64,000 nucleotides of DNA from Haloferax sp046557615 (GCF_046557615.1 NZ_JBKIII010000002.1:558001-622000), one strand, 5' to 3'; shown: positions 42,258 to 51,680, numbered from the stretch's first letter. The notes: generated from the letters alone by a model not told the origin. Translations and numbers: made by a program.

Positions 42258-42959
42258 ATGGCGCGTATGGACGACACCACCGTCGTGGTTACGGGCGCGA
42301 GTTCCGGTATCGGGGCCGCAGTCGCCCGCGCATTCGGCGCAGAAGGAGCGACTGTCGTCGCCTGCGCACGCGATACAGACGCCCTCGACGCGGTTCTCGA
42401 AGATATCGAAGCCGCAGGCGGGACTGCCCATTGCCTGCGCTCCGACGTGCGCGACGAGTTCGACATGGAGCGCCTGATGGAGACGGCCGCCCGTCTCGGT
42501 GGCCCGATAGACGTACTCGTCGCCAACGCGGCCGTCATCCACGGGTCGCCCGGGGAGATGCCGCTGGCCGACGACTCCTATGCGGCCTTCGACGACTCGC
42601 TTCGAACCAACGTTCGGGGTGTCTTTACCGCCATCAAGGAAGCCCTTCCACACATGGCCGACGACAGCCGAATTCTCGTCCCCTCGGGCGGAATCGCCCG
42701 CGACGCGAAACCCGGAATGGGCGCGTACGCCGTCTCGAAAGCCGCCGCCGAAGCGGTCGTTCGACAGTTTGCGGTCGAACTCGACCAGCCAGTGGGGATC
42801 GTCGACCCCGGCCTCGTTGCGACAGAACTCACCGGCGGCAACGGCCGCGACCCAGACGACGTTGCACCGATGTTCGTGTGGGCTGGCGTCGAAGCCGACG
42901 CCGACGCCCTCGATGGCGACGTCATCGACCTGAAAGCGTGGAAGCAAGCGACTCGGTAA
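42258..42959 (+). CDS. Short-chain dehydrogenase/reductase
   Basis: A 233-residue SDR with TVVVTGASSGIGAAVARAFG (9-28 region), the NAAV segment and the catalytic YAVSKAAAE. The acidic residue after the second strand is not obvious (CARDTDAL), which leans towards NADP(H). A second ATG at 42267 (MDDTTVVVT) is equally plausible. Divergent from crtD, from which it may share a regulatory region; a link to carotenoids is not shown. Confidence 0.9.
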   Translation: MARMDDTTVVVTGASSGIGAAVARAFGAEGATVVACARDTDALDAVLEDIEAAGGTAHCLRSDVRDEFDMERLMETAARLGGPIDVLVANAAVIHGSPGEMPLADDSYAAFDDSLRTNVRGVFTAIKEALPHMADDSRILVPSGGIARDAKPGMGAYAVSKAAAEAVVRQFAVELDQPVGIVDPGLVATELTGGNGRDPDDVAPMFVWAGVEADADALDGDVIDLKAWKQATR

Positions 42960-43046
42960 GTTCGATTCGAGCCACAGAATCGCCTGTCGAGCTACGAGAG
43001 AACTCGAATCGGGTAACTTATTAACGACAACAAGATTGTTCATAAC

Positions 43047-43868
43047 ATGAATCGGTCAACAGCCATCGGCGTCGGCAGCGTCGTCGTTCTCCTCGCGCTG
43101 TCTGCGTACGCGCTGACCACGGAGGCATGGAAACTGCTCGTCGTCTCGTGGGCCGCGTTTGCTGCGATGGCGCTCGCCGCCCCCCTCGGGGTTCGCTCCC
43201 GTGGCGACCACGCAGAGGGACTCGTCTGGAGCTACGGGCTCGCAAGCGGTGCGATGGTGACGAGTGCCGCCGTCTTTCTCGTCCCGCAGGCACTCGGTCA
43301 CCACCCACAGTACGGCGGCTTTGGGATTGCCTTCGGTATCCTCGCTGGGTTCGGGTCTCACACTGTGGGACACCGATTTGCACACATGGACCTCCCAATC
43401 GACCGGACGGTGACAGAACTAGCCGCCCACGCCATCTCCGCAGGGGCGATTATCGGTCTCATCTACGGGAACATCGACGTTGGCGTCGGTCTCGGCCTCG
43501 CAATCGTCTCACACAAGGGTCCTGCTGGCTACGCCGCCGCCCGCCGACTCACAGCGAACAATCGCCCAGTCGCGCCGTTGTTGCTCCCTGCGGCGGGTCT
43601 CGGTATCGCCGCCATCATCTCCAGTGCGATTTCGGTCCCTGCTTCAGGTGCCGTTCGAGGTCTCGTCTTCGGCTTCGCATCGGGTGTCTTCCTCCACGTG
43701 GCGATGGACTTCCTGCCACGGTGTGAAATCGGCAGCGAGATTCACGACATGCTCTCTGTGGAAGACGAACACGCCCACGGCATCCTCGACCGACTTCGTT
43801 TCCACGCCGCGGCGAGTACGCTCGTCGGCGGATTCGTCGTCTTTGCGGCGTGGCTCGCACTCGGCTGA
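43047..43868 (+). CDS. ZIP-family metal transporter
   Basis: A 273-residue membrane protein with eight helices. Metal-site helices show AAHAISAGAIIGLIYG (about 129-144) and AIVSHKGPAGYAA, matching the ZIP pattern of His plus small residues, although the usual HNxPEG is HAISAG here. ZIP proteins import zinc, iron or manganese. A His/Asp/Glu-rich C-terminal cytoplasmic loop (EIHDMLSVEDEHAHG) lies before the last helix. Confidence 0.8.
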   Translation: MNRSTAIGVGSVVVLLALSAYALTTEAWKLLVVSWAAFAAMALAAPLGVRSRGDHAEGLVWSYGLASGAMVTSAAVFLVPQALGHHPQYGGFGIAFGILAGFGSHTVGHRFAHMDLPIDRTVTELAAHAISAGAIIGLIYGNIDVGVGLGLAIVSHKGPAGYAAARRLTANNRPVAPLLLPAAGLGIAAIISSAISVPASGAVRGLVFGFASGVFLHVAMDFLPRCEIGSEIHDMLSVEDEHAHGILDRLRFHAAASTLVGGFVVFAAWLALG

Positions 43869-43883
43869 ATACATTCGATTTTC

Positions 43884-44969
43884 TCAGAGAATTCGCTCGA
43901 CGACGAGGAGGAGTACCGGCAGTGCGACCAAGAGGCCGAGAAAGACGATAAAATGCCGACGGGTCTTGACCGCCATCTCGAAGAGACGTTCGACTGTGGT
44001 CTCGTACCACGGGTACATGGCGACGAACACCACCGAAATCAGCGTGGCGAGTCCGGCAGTAAAGAGGACGACTGCAAGCCCAACCGGTTCGTCGAGAACC
44101 ACCGCGATGGCAACAGTGTCGATGAGCGTCCCAACGTTCGCCCCGAGGATGTACGGGAGCAAATCGTCTCTGTCGACGTAGCCACGGACCGAGAGCGGAA
44201 CGATAACACCGAGTGAGAACGCGACACTCGTACTCAGTGCCGTCACCGCGAACCCGAGGACGAACAAGAACCAGTGGTCTCTCTCGTGCCGTGTGAGCGA
44301 CTCACGAATCCGGTCACCATCGATGGCGTTGAACGCCGAGTCGAACAGTCGAAGACTCCCCAAGAGGAGTCCGAGTGCGAGTACACCGGCCCCGAGTGGG
44401 CCGACCGTTTCGACGAGGCTTCGGATGATTGGTTCGAGCGAATCGAGTGCGGCGAATCGGATGGTGAATCGAGAAGCCACCGCAGAGAGACGGGGAATGA
44501 GGGGGCCAAGGGCGGCGTAGCCGAGTACGGTCACCGGGATATAGATGGTCCACGTGACGAGAAACGAAAGGACGCCGAACCACATCGCGTCTCGAAGTGA
44601 AACATCAGTCCGACGAATGTACTCGACTGACCCGACGAGGAGGACGATTGTCACCGACCCGAACCGCGACCCACAAATCATGAGAAATAGTTCGAGTGGC
44701 GTCACCAGCGCGTCGGTGAACAAGACCATGGCGAGCGCGGCGATGGCCGTGCCGTTGAGTACCGGATAGGTCGCCAACCAACTCGAGCCGAGTGCGGACA
44801 ACGGTCCCATGATGACTCGATTCAAGATGGGAGTGAACGCGGGGACGAGCGCCGCAGACGCCCCGCTCAGCAAGCGAATCGAGAGGAGAAAGGCGACGAC
44901 ACCAACGATAATCGCACCGAGCGGTCGGACGACCGCACGAACACGTGCGTGGTGGGACGTTGCCTGCAT
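43884..44969 (-). CDS. Na+/phosphate cotransporter-like protein
   Basis: A 361-residue polytopic protein with about nine to ten helices. ILGANVGTLIDTVAIA near residues 260-290 and an earlier similar helix recall the GANIGTT motifs of NptA/PhoU-type Na/Pi symporters, and APLGAGVLALGLLLGSL fits too. It converges with the ZIP-like gene. Transport of phosphate is the most likely function, but other anions are not excluded. Confidence 0.8.
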   Translation of the reverse strand: MQATSHHARVRAVVRPLGAIIVGVVAFLLSIRLLSGASAALVPAFTPILNRVIMGPLSALGSSWLATYPVLNGTAIAALAMVLFTDALVTPLELFLMICGSRFGSVTIVLLVGSVEYIRRTDVSLRDAMWFGVLSFLVTWTIYIPVTVLGYAALGPLIPRLSAVASRFTIRFAALDSLEPIIRSLVETVGPLGAGVLALGLLLGSLRLFDSAFNAIDGDRIRESLTRHERDHWFLFVLGFAVTALSTSVAFSLGVIVPLSVRGYVDRDDLLPYILGANVGTLIDTVAIAVVLDEPVGLAVVLFTAGLATLISVVFVAMYPWYETTVERLFEMAVKTRRHFIVFLGLLVALPVLLLVVERIL

Positions 44970-45050
44970 ACCCTCCCGTTACGACGTGGAGGTCAAGGAA
45001 CTTGTTGTAAAATTCACAGAAAATTATAGGACGGCGTTCTCGTTCGGCAG

Positions 45051-46373
45051 TCAGCCTCGGAAGTACCCCCACGAGTGGAGTCTGTCGCCCTCGCCGTTTA
45101 TCCAACGCTCGCCGATGTCGTCGCGGTAGTACATGTTGGGAAGCAGGATGTCGTCGATGCGTTCGTACGCCTGTGTCCGCGCGTCGGCCATCGTCTCGCC
45201 CATTCCGGCGACGAGCATGACGACGCCCGAGGTTCCGGCGACCCGCCACTGGTCGGAGACGCATTTTACGTCCTCGATGTGGATACCTTCGGATGCGTTT
45301 TCGAGGAGGTGACGTTCGGTCCATTCACGCGGCGGTTTGGACTCGAATCCGATTGGCGCGTTCGAGGCGAACTCCGAGAAGGTCTGCGGGTCGGTAAAGG
45401 GGAAAGGCGGCAGGCAGACGCGAACGCCGACTTGGAAGCCCGAGTGAACCTCGATTCCCGGGTCGCGTCCGCGCGAGATATCCGCGAATACCTTCGAAAT
45501 CGGCGTCTTCATCGCCTCTTCCATGAGGAAAATCGTCGGATAACCGAATCGTGGGGTGAACTCCAGCGGATAGACGCCCTCGGCGTTGACGATACAGTTG
45601 AGGTCCATGTAGCCGACGTAGCCCTCTTCGGCGAGTTTCGATTCGAGGGGTTCGAGCGTTCGGCGATAGATGTCGTTCTTTCCAATCCACGTCATACTGG
45701 TTCCCATCTCACCCGTGGACGGGCCGACGTTGCCGGGGAACAGGCGCTTGTGCTCGAAGTTGATGCAGATGGGTGTGACGAACTGTTCGCCGTTGAAGAA
45801 CGCGCCTACCGCGACTTCGACGCCGTCGGCGCGGCGCTGAATCTCGAATCGCTCGATTTTGTTGCCCCACGAACGCTTGTAGGATTTGAGGATGCGAACC
45901 ACGTCGGAGCCATCGTCTTCCTCGCCGACGAAGACGAGGCGCTTGACGTTCTGAACGTTTCCGCTGGGTTTGATGACGTAGGCGTCGGGGTTCTGTCGAA
46001 CCCACTCGACGGCCTCGTCGAAGTCGGTGAACTCCGCGTGCGGAAGCACGTCGATTCCGGCTTTCTTCAACTCACGCTGGCCGAAGTTTCGGTCGTCTTC
46101 GAGACGATCGGTGTAGGCGGTTCCGCCGACGACTGCCTTCCCTTCTTCGCGGAGTCGCTCGGCGTGGGTGCCGTAGCCGAAGATGTCGTCGAAGACGATG
46201 GTGTCGGCCCACTCTGTGTGTTCCTGCCAGTCGTAGACTTTCTCGACGAAGCCGTCAGCGATTTCGGCTTCGTCTTCGTTCTCGATGCAGTAGCGCACCT
46301 CGTGGCCTTCGTTGCGAACGCGCCACGCGATATCGCCGATGAGTCCGTCTATCGAGACGAAGAGGTAATTCAT
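45051..46373 (-). CDS. PurD-like ATP-grasp ligase
   Basis: A 440-residue ATP-grasp protein resembling phosphoribosylamine-glycine ligase. MNYLFVSIDGLIGDIAWRV starts the Rossmann-like N-terminal domain, YVIKPSGNVQNVKRLVF and FEIQRRADGVEVAVGAFF are in the ATP-grasp core, and DLNCIVNAEGVYPLEFTPRFGYPTI holds the metal-binding residues. It lacks some of the usual GARS sequence at the start and stands apart from purine genes, so it may be a paralogue acting on another acid and amine. Confidence 0.8.
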   Translation of the reverse strand: MNYLFVSIDGLIGDIAWRVRNEGHEVRYCIENEDEAEIADGFVEKVYDWQEHTEWADTIVFDDIFGYGTHAERLREEGKAVVGGTAYTDRLEDDRNFGQRELKKAGIDVLPHAEFTDFDEAVEWVRQNPDAYVIKPSGNVQNVKRLVFVGEEDDGSDVVRILKSYKRSWGNKIERFEIQRRADGVEVAVGAFFNGEQFVTPICINFEHKRLFPGNVGPSTGEMGTSMTWIGKNDIYRRTLEPLESKLAEEGYVGYMDLNCIVNAEGVYPLEFTPRFGYPTIFLMEEAMKTPISKVFADISRGRDPGIEVHSGFQVGVRVCLPPFPFTDPQTFSEFASNAPIGFESKPPREWTERHLLENASEGIHIEDVKCVSDQWRVAGTSGVVMLVAGMGETMADARTQAYERIDDILLPNMYYRDDIGERWINGEGDRLHSWGYFRG

Positions 46374-46435
46374 AGACTGTTACTCTCAGGGGAGCGTGAA
46401 AAATGTACGCTGACTGATTGACTCTCGCAGTGTGT

Positions 46436-46750
46436 TCAGGTCAGTCGCCGAAGTTGAATCGAGATGCCGAGACCCGAGACGAGGAGTATCACGAGGTTGA
46501 AAACGGCCTGGAAGGGCGCGCGGTACTCGGGCGTGACCCACGTCGAAATCGTCTGGCTGGCGTTCAGGTAGAACTGCAACACTGCGATGAGCGCGAGCAG
46601 TAACAGGCCTGCGAGGACCGCGTAGTCGAGATAGCGACGAAGACGGTTCGCAAACGCGCGGTTGTCGTCGTCGATGTCGGCATCGGGGTCTGGTGCGTGC
46701 TGGCGCTTCGTGGGCTGTGAGCCAGTGTTCGTCGTGGCTTCGTCGCTCAT
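46436..46750 (-). CDS. Small membrane protein overlapping a PGF-CTERM protein gene
   Basis: A 104-residue protein with a disordered acidic start (about 1-35) and two membrane helices (about 45-63 and 82-99). Start ATG at 46750 overlaps the upstream gene as ATGA. The longer frame to 46759 is only three residues more. Its tight coupling suggests a shared function with the surface protein upstream. No family known to me. Confidence 0.7.
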   Translation of the reverse strand: MSDEATTNTGSQPTKRQHAPDPDADIDDDNRAFANRLRRYLDYAVLAGLLLLALIAVLQFYLNASQTISTWVTPEYRAPFQAVFNLVILLVSGLGISIQLRRLT

Positions 46751-47763
46751 TGGTTCCACCTCCGAATGGCGAGGACACTCATACAGAGTGCCACGAGCGC
46801 GACGACTGGGCCAAAGCCGGGTGCGGCCGTGCCGGTTCTACTGCTGGCTTCTTCGTTCTGGTAGTCATCGTCACCGTCCGTCTGTCCGTTGTTTTCGAAA
46901 TCGCTCACTTCTAGTTCCACTTCTTCTGTCGTCTCGTTCACGCTAATCGTCCTCGTTGGGTTCAGGTTTGCCGCGCCGCGGGCGGTGTCGATGACGACGC
47001 CATCGCGCACCAGCACCGCGTCGATGTAGTAGTTGTAGTCGTTCGGGACGGTGACGGGTGCGTCAACCGTCGCTGTTCGGCCGGGTCGGACCTCGCCGAC
47101 ATCGACCGTCGTCTGCGACGCCACGATGTTCGACTCGGCCTGTCGAAGCACAAATCGAACGCTCAGGTCGTCGGTCGGCGTGTCGCCAGTGTTCGTGAGC
47201 GTCGCACCCACGTCCAGCGTCGTCTGCTCGTCGTCAGCCTCGATAATCGAGAACGAGACGGGTGGCAGGGCTTCGCTCTCGGTGAACTCCGTGTTCGTCC
47301 GGAGATATGGCGGCTTGATTGCCTCGACGCCGCGGATACGCTGTTGTGTCGTATCGACGCGCTCGGTGTTTCGGTAGAGAATCACGTCGATGTCGTAGCC
47401 ACCTTCACGCGGAACGGTGAGGTTCGCCCCGGCGGATACCTCACCATCTCTGGTGAGATTGCCGACCGAGACACGCTCTGTGGTGGTTCGAAGTCCCGAC
47501 TCCGCGTCGATGGCGCGGACGAGGACGGTCACGTTGTGGGTCGGATTTCCGGCGTGGTCGATTCGTGTCTCGATATCCAGTGTTGCGGTCTCTCCGGTCG
47601 CCTCTCCGGCGGCGATAGAGACTTCAGAGACGGAGATTCGCCCCGGTCGAACCGGGCCGTCGTCTGTCGGGTCTGCGAGGACGCCGGGGACGACGAGGGC
47701 GGTGACGAGGGCGATGGCAACGATGCCAATCGCACCACCCGCGAGGAGGGCATTCCTATCCAT
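46747..47763 (-). CDS. PGF-CTERM surface protein
   Basis: A 338-residue cell-surface protein. A signal/anchor helix at about 7-28 is followed by two beta-sandwich-like domains of NEAT- or CARDB-type character (VSVGNLTRDGEVSAGANLTVP, then VGEVRPGRTATVDAPVTVP), an Asn/Asp/Glu-rich stretch and a C-terminal PGF-CTERM signal (PGF at 315-317, hydrophobic helix, Arg-Arg end). This is the archaeosortase A substrate signal, so it should be processed and lipid-anchored. I take MDRNALLAGG at 47763; the longer frame has no support. Confidence 0.85.
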   Translation of the reverse strand: MDRNALLAGGAIGIVAIALVTALVVPGVLADPTDDGPVRPGRISVSEVSIAAGEATGETATLDIETRIDHAGNPTHNVTVLVRAIDAESGLRTTTERVSVGNLTRDGEVSAGANLTVPREGGYDIDVILYRNTERVDTTQQRIRGVEAIKPPYLRTNTEFTESEALPPVSFSIIEADDEQTTLDVGATLTNTGDTPTDDLSVRFVLRQAESNIVASQTTVDVGEVRPGRTATVDAPVTVPNDYNYYIDAVLVRDGVVIDTARGAANLNPTRTISVNETTEEVELEVSDFENNGQTDGDDDYQNEEASSRTGTAAPGFGPVVALVALCMSVLAIRRWNQ

Positions 47764-47900
47764 AGATTGAAAATTTGTGGATAATGTATATGTTTTGTGT
47801 CTGACTAGTGAGCGACGAGAGTGGTAGACAGTTCTCGAGTCGAACTCGAACACCGTGGCTGTAGAGTTGCATTTTTATTCATTGGCTGAGGATGTGTGGC

Positions 47901-48302
47901 ATGGCAACGTACGTCGTCGCAACCAACTCGGTCACCAACAGCGCAAAGCTCTGTGATTACCTCACTCGACGTATCAAGGACGGGGACGTTGTTCACGCTG
48001 TGAACTCTCATTTCGGCGGAGACGAAACCAACAGCGACGACGTTCGCGACGGTGACGACGCGCTCAACGTGGTCGCCTCACGACTCGGTGACCTCGTAAC
48101 CGTCGAGACACACCAGTTGATTCGCGGGAACGAACCGGCGACAGACGTTCTCGACTACGTCAAAGAGGTCGATGCCGACGAACTCGTCATCGGTATCCGC
48201 AAGCGCAATCCCACCTCGAAAATCGTCTTCGGGAGTACCGCACAGGATATCCTCTTGAACTCGAACGTCCCGATGGCCGTCGTTCCGCTCGAAAAAGTGT
48301 AG
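47901..48302 (+). CDS. Universal stress protein
   Basis: A 133-residue Usp-fold protein. The end GSTAQDILLNSNVPMAVVP matches the last strand and helix of the family, and DELVIGIRKRNPTSKIVFG the ATP-site region, though it lacks the standard GTHG glycine loop, reading IGIRKRNPTS instead. ATP binding is therefore doubtful. Start is the internal ATG at 47901 (MATYVVATNS); one three codons upstream is possible. Confidence 0.8.
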   Translation: MATYVVATNSVTNSAKLCDYLTRRIKDGDVVHAVNSHFGGDETNSDDVRDGDDALNVVASRLGDLVTVETHQLIRGNEPATDVLDYVKEVDADELVIGIRKRNPTSKIVFGSTAQDILLNSNVPMAVVPLEKV

Positions 48303-48305
48303 GGC

Positions 48306-49019
48306 TTAGTTTCCGCGGCGGTATTCGACGAGCGTCATCTCGAATGCGGGTTCGGTCGTGTCCTCGTCGTAGAACGCGACGTAACCCGGAAGCGGACTTT
48401 CTGGCGTCACACAACTCTCCCAGAACAGACTATCGTTCATCGTGACGACGAAGTTCGCACACCGAAGGTCGGCATACGTGTTGATTTCGTCGACAGTCAC
48501 CGACACGTTCCCATTCGGACTCGACAGTTCCCACGTGTCGCCGACTTCGAGCGTCTCACCCTCGACACTCGTGTAGTACGGTGAGTCGAACCCGAGCGTC
48601 GCAATCGACCCGGAGGGCGTCCCCGACAGTTCCGAGTACAACTCGTCTCGCGAGGCCGTCACCGTCTGTTCGGTCGTCTGGTTGGACGTGACGACGGTCG
48701 TTCGAATCGTGACCGAGGTCTCGTTCGCCTCGATGACTTCCCACTCGTAGGTCGCTGTCTCTTCGATGTTCGGACTCGTGATTTCGTAGCGGTAGTACTG
48801 GCCCGCACGGTACTGGGTTTCCCACGACTGATTGAAATCGAACTCGGTCGTACTCATCGCCTCTTGCGAGCCACCGTCAGCGTCAGTTGCTGTTTCGGTT
48901 GCTGTCCCATCGACCGCGGTCGTCGCGGCCGATTGGTCTTGTCCACCACCGACGCCACCGCCACACCCTGCGAGGAGGACGAGTAGCGACACGGCGAGTA
49001 TGCTCCACAGTCGGTTCAT
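48306..49019 (-). CDS. Lipoprotein of unknown function
   Basis: A 237-residue secreted protein with a lipobox LAGC at 16-19 after a hydrophobic helix, so Cys19 is the likely lipid site, followed by a Gly- and Thr-rich linker. The body carries mostly beta strands (TYEWEVIEANETSVTIRTTVV). No enzyme motif is seen. Probably anchored on the outer face of the membrane. It converges with the Usp gene three bases away. Confidence 0.8.
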   Translation of the reverse strand: MNRLWSILAVSLLVLLAGCGGGVGGGQDQSAATTAVDGTATETATDADGGSQEAMSTTEFDFNQSWETQYRAGQYYRYEITSPNIEETATYEWEVIEANETSVTIRTTVVTSNQTTEQTVTASRDELYSELSGTPSGSIATLGFDSPYYTSVEGETLEVGDTWELSSPNGNVSVTVDEINTYADLRCANFVVTMNDSLFWESCVTPESPLPGYVAFYDEDTTEPAFEMTLVEYRRGN

Positions 49020-49089
49020 ACGCGCTCATCGGGACTCGATTAGATAATCCCATCGCGAACTGGCAGGCAAAATAGAATTTCGTCGCTGT

Positions 49090-50328
49090 TTACTCGCCGT
49101 CGAGGACTTTCTCGGCGAGCGTCGGGACGAAGGTACCAATGTCGGTGACCATCCCAATCGCCTGCGACGACCCACGGTCGAGCAGTTGCGTCACCGTTGC
49201 GGGGTTGATATCGACACAGACCGTCTTCGCAGTCGAGGGCAGACAGTTACCGACGGCGACAGAGTGCAAGAGCGTCGAGAGCATGAGGACCATGTCGGCC
49301 TCGTGTGCCTGCTCGCGAATGGCGTTCTGGGCTTCGATGGTGTCGGTGATGGTGTCTGGAAGTGGGCCGTCGTCACGAATCGACCCCGCGAGGACGTACG
49401 GTACGTCGTTTTTCACACACTCGTACATCACGCCTTCTTTGATGAGTCCGTCCTCGACGGCCTCGGCGATACCGCCCGCGCGGATGACCTCACTGATGGT
49501 GTAGATGTGGTGTTTGTGGCCTTTTCGGGGGTGTTCCATCGTCTCCATGTCCATGCCGAGCGAAGTTCCGTAGAGACCGCGTTCGATGTCGTGGGTGGCA
49601 AAGCCGTTGCCTGCCGAAATCATGTCCACGTAGCCCTCACGGATGAGGTCGGCGAGTGCGTCGCCGCCGCCGGAGTGGATGAGTGCCGGGCCAGCGACGA
49701 CGAGGACGTTACCGTCTTCGTCTTTCGTCTCGTGAATCGCGTCTGCGACCTGCTCGATGAGTGAGTCAGATGGGCGTTCAGAGGAGACACCGCCTTGCAT
49801 GAACCCGAATGGGCCAGATGCGTCGCGGGGGCGTTCCGGGGGCTTGACGCGGATACCTGCTTCGTCGGTCACGACGAGGTCGCCTTCTTCGATGCCGTTG
49901 AGGACTTTCGTGTAGGCGCGGGCTGGCTCGTCGTCGTCACCCGGCTCGACGACGATTGCGCAGTCCATCTCGATATCTTCGACCGGGAGCCACTCACCGT
50001 CGTATCGAACTTCAGTCGGGTGGTTGGTCGTCGAATAGAAGCCAAGCGGGACGACCTGGTCGGCGGGCGAGGGTTCGACGTGTGCGTCTACCGGGTCGGT
50101 GAGGTTCGCACCGATTTGGTGCAGTTCGTGGAGAATTTCCTGCAACTCCCGGTCGTCGTCGGCGTGAACCGCCATCCGGCAGTAGGAAGTCTTGTCTTTC
50201 TGTCGGCCAACATCGAACTCTTCGATGTCGAAGTTCCCACCGAGGTCCATCACGATACCCATGGCCTGCTGCATCATCCCCGAGTCGATGATGTGGCCTT
50301 CGAGTTCGACGGTGCGCGTCTTCGTCAT
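49090..50328 (-). CDS. TIGR00300-family ornithine-cyclodeaminase-type protein
   Basis: A 412-residue protein of the archaeal LOR/SDH bifunctional-like family (TIGR00300). It has the N-terminal small domain (HIIDSGMMQQAMGIVMDLGG), then a Rossmann-type domain with VLVVAGPALIHSGGG and CVDINPATVTQLLDRGSSQAIG. Family members in methanogens and cyanobacteria convert ornithine to proline or act as arginine dihydrolase parts, so ornithine cyclodeaminase activity is a fair guess. The start MTKTRTVELEGH at 50328 replaces a longer open frame. Confidence 0.85.
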   Translation of the reverse strand: MTKTRTVELEGHIIDSGMMQQAMGIVMDLGGNFDIEEFDVGRQKDKTSYCRMAVHADDDRELQEILHELHQIGANLTDPVDAHVEPSPADQVVPLGFYSTTNHPTEVRYDGEWLPVEDIEMDCAIVVEPGDDDEPARAYTKVLNGIEEGDLVVTDEAGIRVKPPERPRDASGPFGFMQGGVSSERPSDSLIEQVADAIHETKDEDGNVLVVAGPALIHSGGGDALADLIREGYVDMISAGNGFATHDIERGLYGTSLGMDMETMEHPRKGHKHHIYTISEVIRAGGIAEAVEDGLIKEGVMYECVKNDVPYVLAGSIRDDGPLPDTITDTIEAQNAIREQAHEADMVLMLSTLLHSVAVGNCLPSTAKTVCVDINPATVTQLLDRGSSQAIGMVTDIGTFVPTLAEKVLDGE

Positions 50329-50388
50329 TGACGGAAAATTGACCGAGGGGGTCAAGTGGGTTACGGACGCGGCGACTCGAATTCGAAA

Positions 50389-51330
50389 CTACAAGTTGGC
50401 CCGCAGGAACGTCACGAGGTGGCCGAACGTCTGTTCGAAGCCACGGTCGTAGTGCGTAAAGTGGCCGACTGGCAGTTCGACGAGGGTCGAATCGGGGAGG
50501 TCGTCGGCGAGGTCAGCGATGCCGTCCGCGGGCGCAACGTCGTCACGGGTGCCCGAAATGAGCAGCGTCGGGCAGTGAATCTCCTCGGGGTCCGAGACAG
50601 CGCTATACCGGAACAGCGAGAGGAAGATTCGCGCCGGTGTCTCGTCTTTCCACGTACTCCCCGGCGGAACGAGTTGGCGGAACGAGGCCCGGACGCCCGG
50701 GTCTTCGAAGACCGAAATGGTCGTTCCATCCCCAACGACGGGGACACGATACGGGCCGAGTACTCGGGACTGGAGTTTGTCTCGGACGCCCGCGACGAGC
50801 GCCGAGAGCGTTCCTTTCGGGCCACGGCCAGCGAACACTGCGCTCCCATCGAGCATCGGATGCTGGGCGACGACGGCCGCGACGTTTCCGTCTTCGGCGG
50901 CGGTACGAAGTGCGTAGCCTCCGGAGAGACCGATGCCCATCAAGACGACCTGTGAAGTGTCAATTTCTGCCTGCTCGCGGATGCCGTCGATGGCCGCGTG
51001 CCAGTCTGCGACCTGTGAGTCGGGGTCAACGAGGTTGCGCGGGTCGCCCGAGGAGTCGCCGGTATTTCGGTAGTCGAAGAGGAAGACCGCGAACCCGGCT
51101 TCTGCGAGGCGCTCTGCGTACCGCCGCAGACCAAACCGACGCTCGGCGGCGAGCTCACCAGCCAAGACGAGTACTGGTGGTGATTCCACGTCGTCCGGAC
51201 GGTAGAGCCATCCAGTACACGCTACTCCCTCGCTGTCGAAGGTGAGCGTCACCCGTGAGTAATCGAAGTGGGAGGGGCGTCGAGGCCCGCGTTCGCGGGT
51301 GACCGGCCCTCGGTGACGCCACGCGCTCAC
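50389..51330 (-). CDS. Alpha/beta hydrolase
   Basis: A 313-residue alpha/beta hydrolase. GIGLSGGYALRTAAEDG holds the nucleophile elbow GLSGG with Ser as nucleophile, TLLISGTRDDVAPADG the acid aspartate and VGHFTHYDRG the catalytic His. It starts at a GTG (51330) overlapping the upstream gene stop as GTGA, VSAWRHRGP, which I prefer to the longer open frame. It could be an esterase, thioesterase or peptidase. Confidence 0.85.
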   Translation of the reverse strand: MSAWRHRGPVTRERGPRRPSHFDYSRVTLTFDSEGVACTGWLYRPDDVESPPVLVLAGELAAERRFGLRRYAERLAEAGFAVFLFDYRNTGDSSGDPRNLVDPDSQVADWHAAIDGIREQAEIDTSQVVLMGIGLSGGYALRTAAEDGNVAAVVAQHPMLDGSAVFAGRGPKGTLSALVAGVRDKLQSRVLGPYRVPVVGDGTTISVFEDPGVRASFRQLVPPGSTWKDETPARIFLSLFRYSAVSDPEEIHCPTLLISGTRDDVAPADGIADLADDLPDSTLVELPVGHFTHYDRGFEQTFGHLVTFLRANL

Positions 51331-51680
51331 GGTGCGTCCTCCTCGACGAGGGTGTCGAGTACGAGGTCGGTCAGCTCGTAGTCGTCCAGTCGGTACTCGT
51401 TGTAGCCGTGAACCCACGCTTCTTTGAGTTCCCACATCGCCTGCACGTCGTCGTCGCTACGGAGTACCGTCGCCTCAACGGTCGTCGGTTCCCACTCTCC
51501 CTGCGAGAGTTCGAGAAATGCCTTGACGGCGCGGCCGATTTCGCCGTGGTCGGCGTGTATGTCGGGAAACGAGGTGAGATAGACGATGGACACCGATTCG
51601 CCGAGCGACACCGACTCGACGCTGATACCGTTGCCACGGAGTTCCTCCTCCACCGCGGCTTTCGGTTTGAGGTCGTTCAT
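51327..51680 (-). CDS. Uncharacterised small protein (117 residues)
   Basis: A 117-residue soluble acidic protein with alternating helix and strand: NDLKPKAAVEEELRGNGISVESVSLGES in pieces, then VYLTSFPDIHADHGEIGRAV and WELKEAWVHGYNEYRLD. No family that I can name with confidence. It is coupled by a GTGA overlap to the hydrolase gene downstream, so they share a message. Confidence 0.75.
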   Translation of the reverse strand: MNDLKPKAAVEEELRGNGISVESVSLGESVSIVYLTSFPDIHADHGEIGRAVKAFLELSQGEWEPTTVEATVLRSDDDVQAMWELKEAWVHGYNEYRLDDYELTDLVLDTLVEEDAP

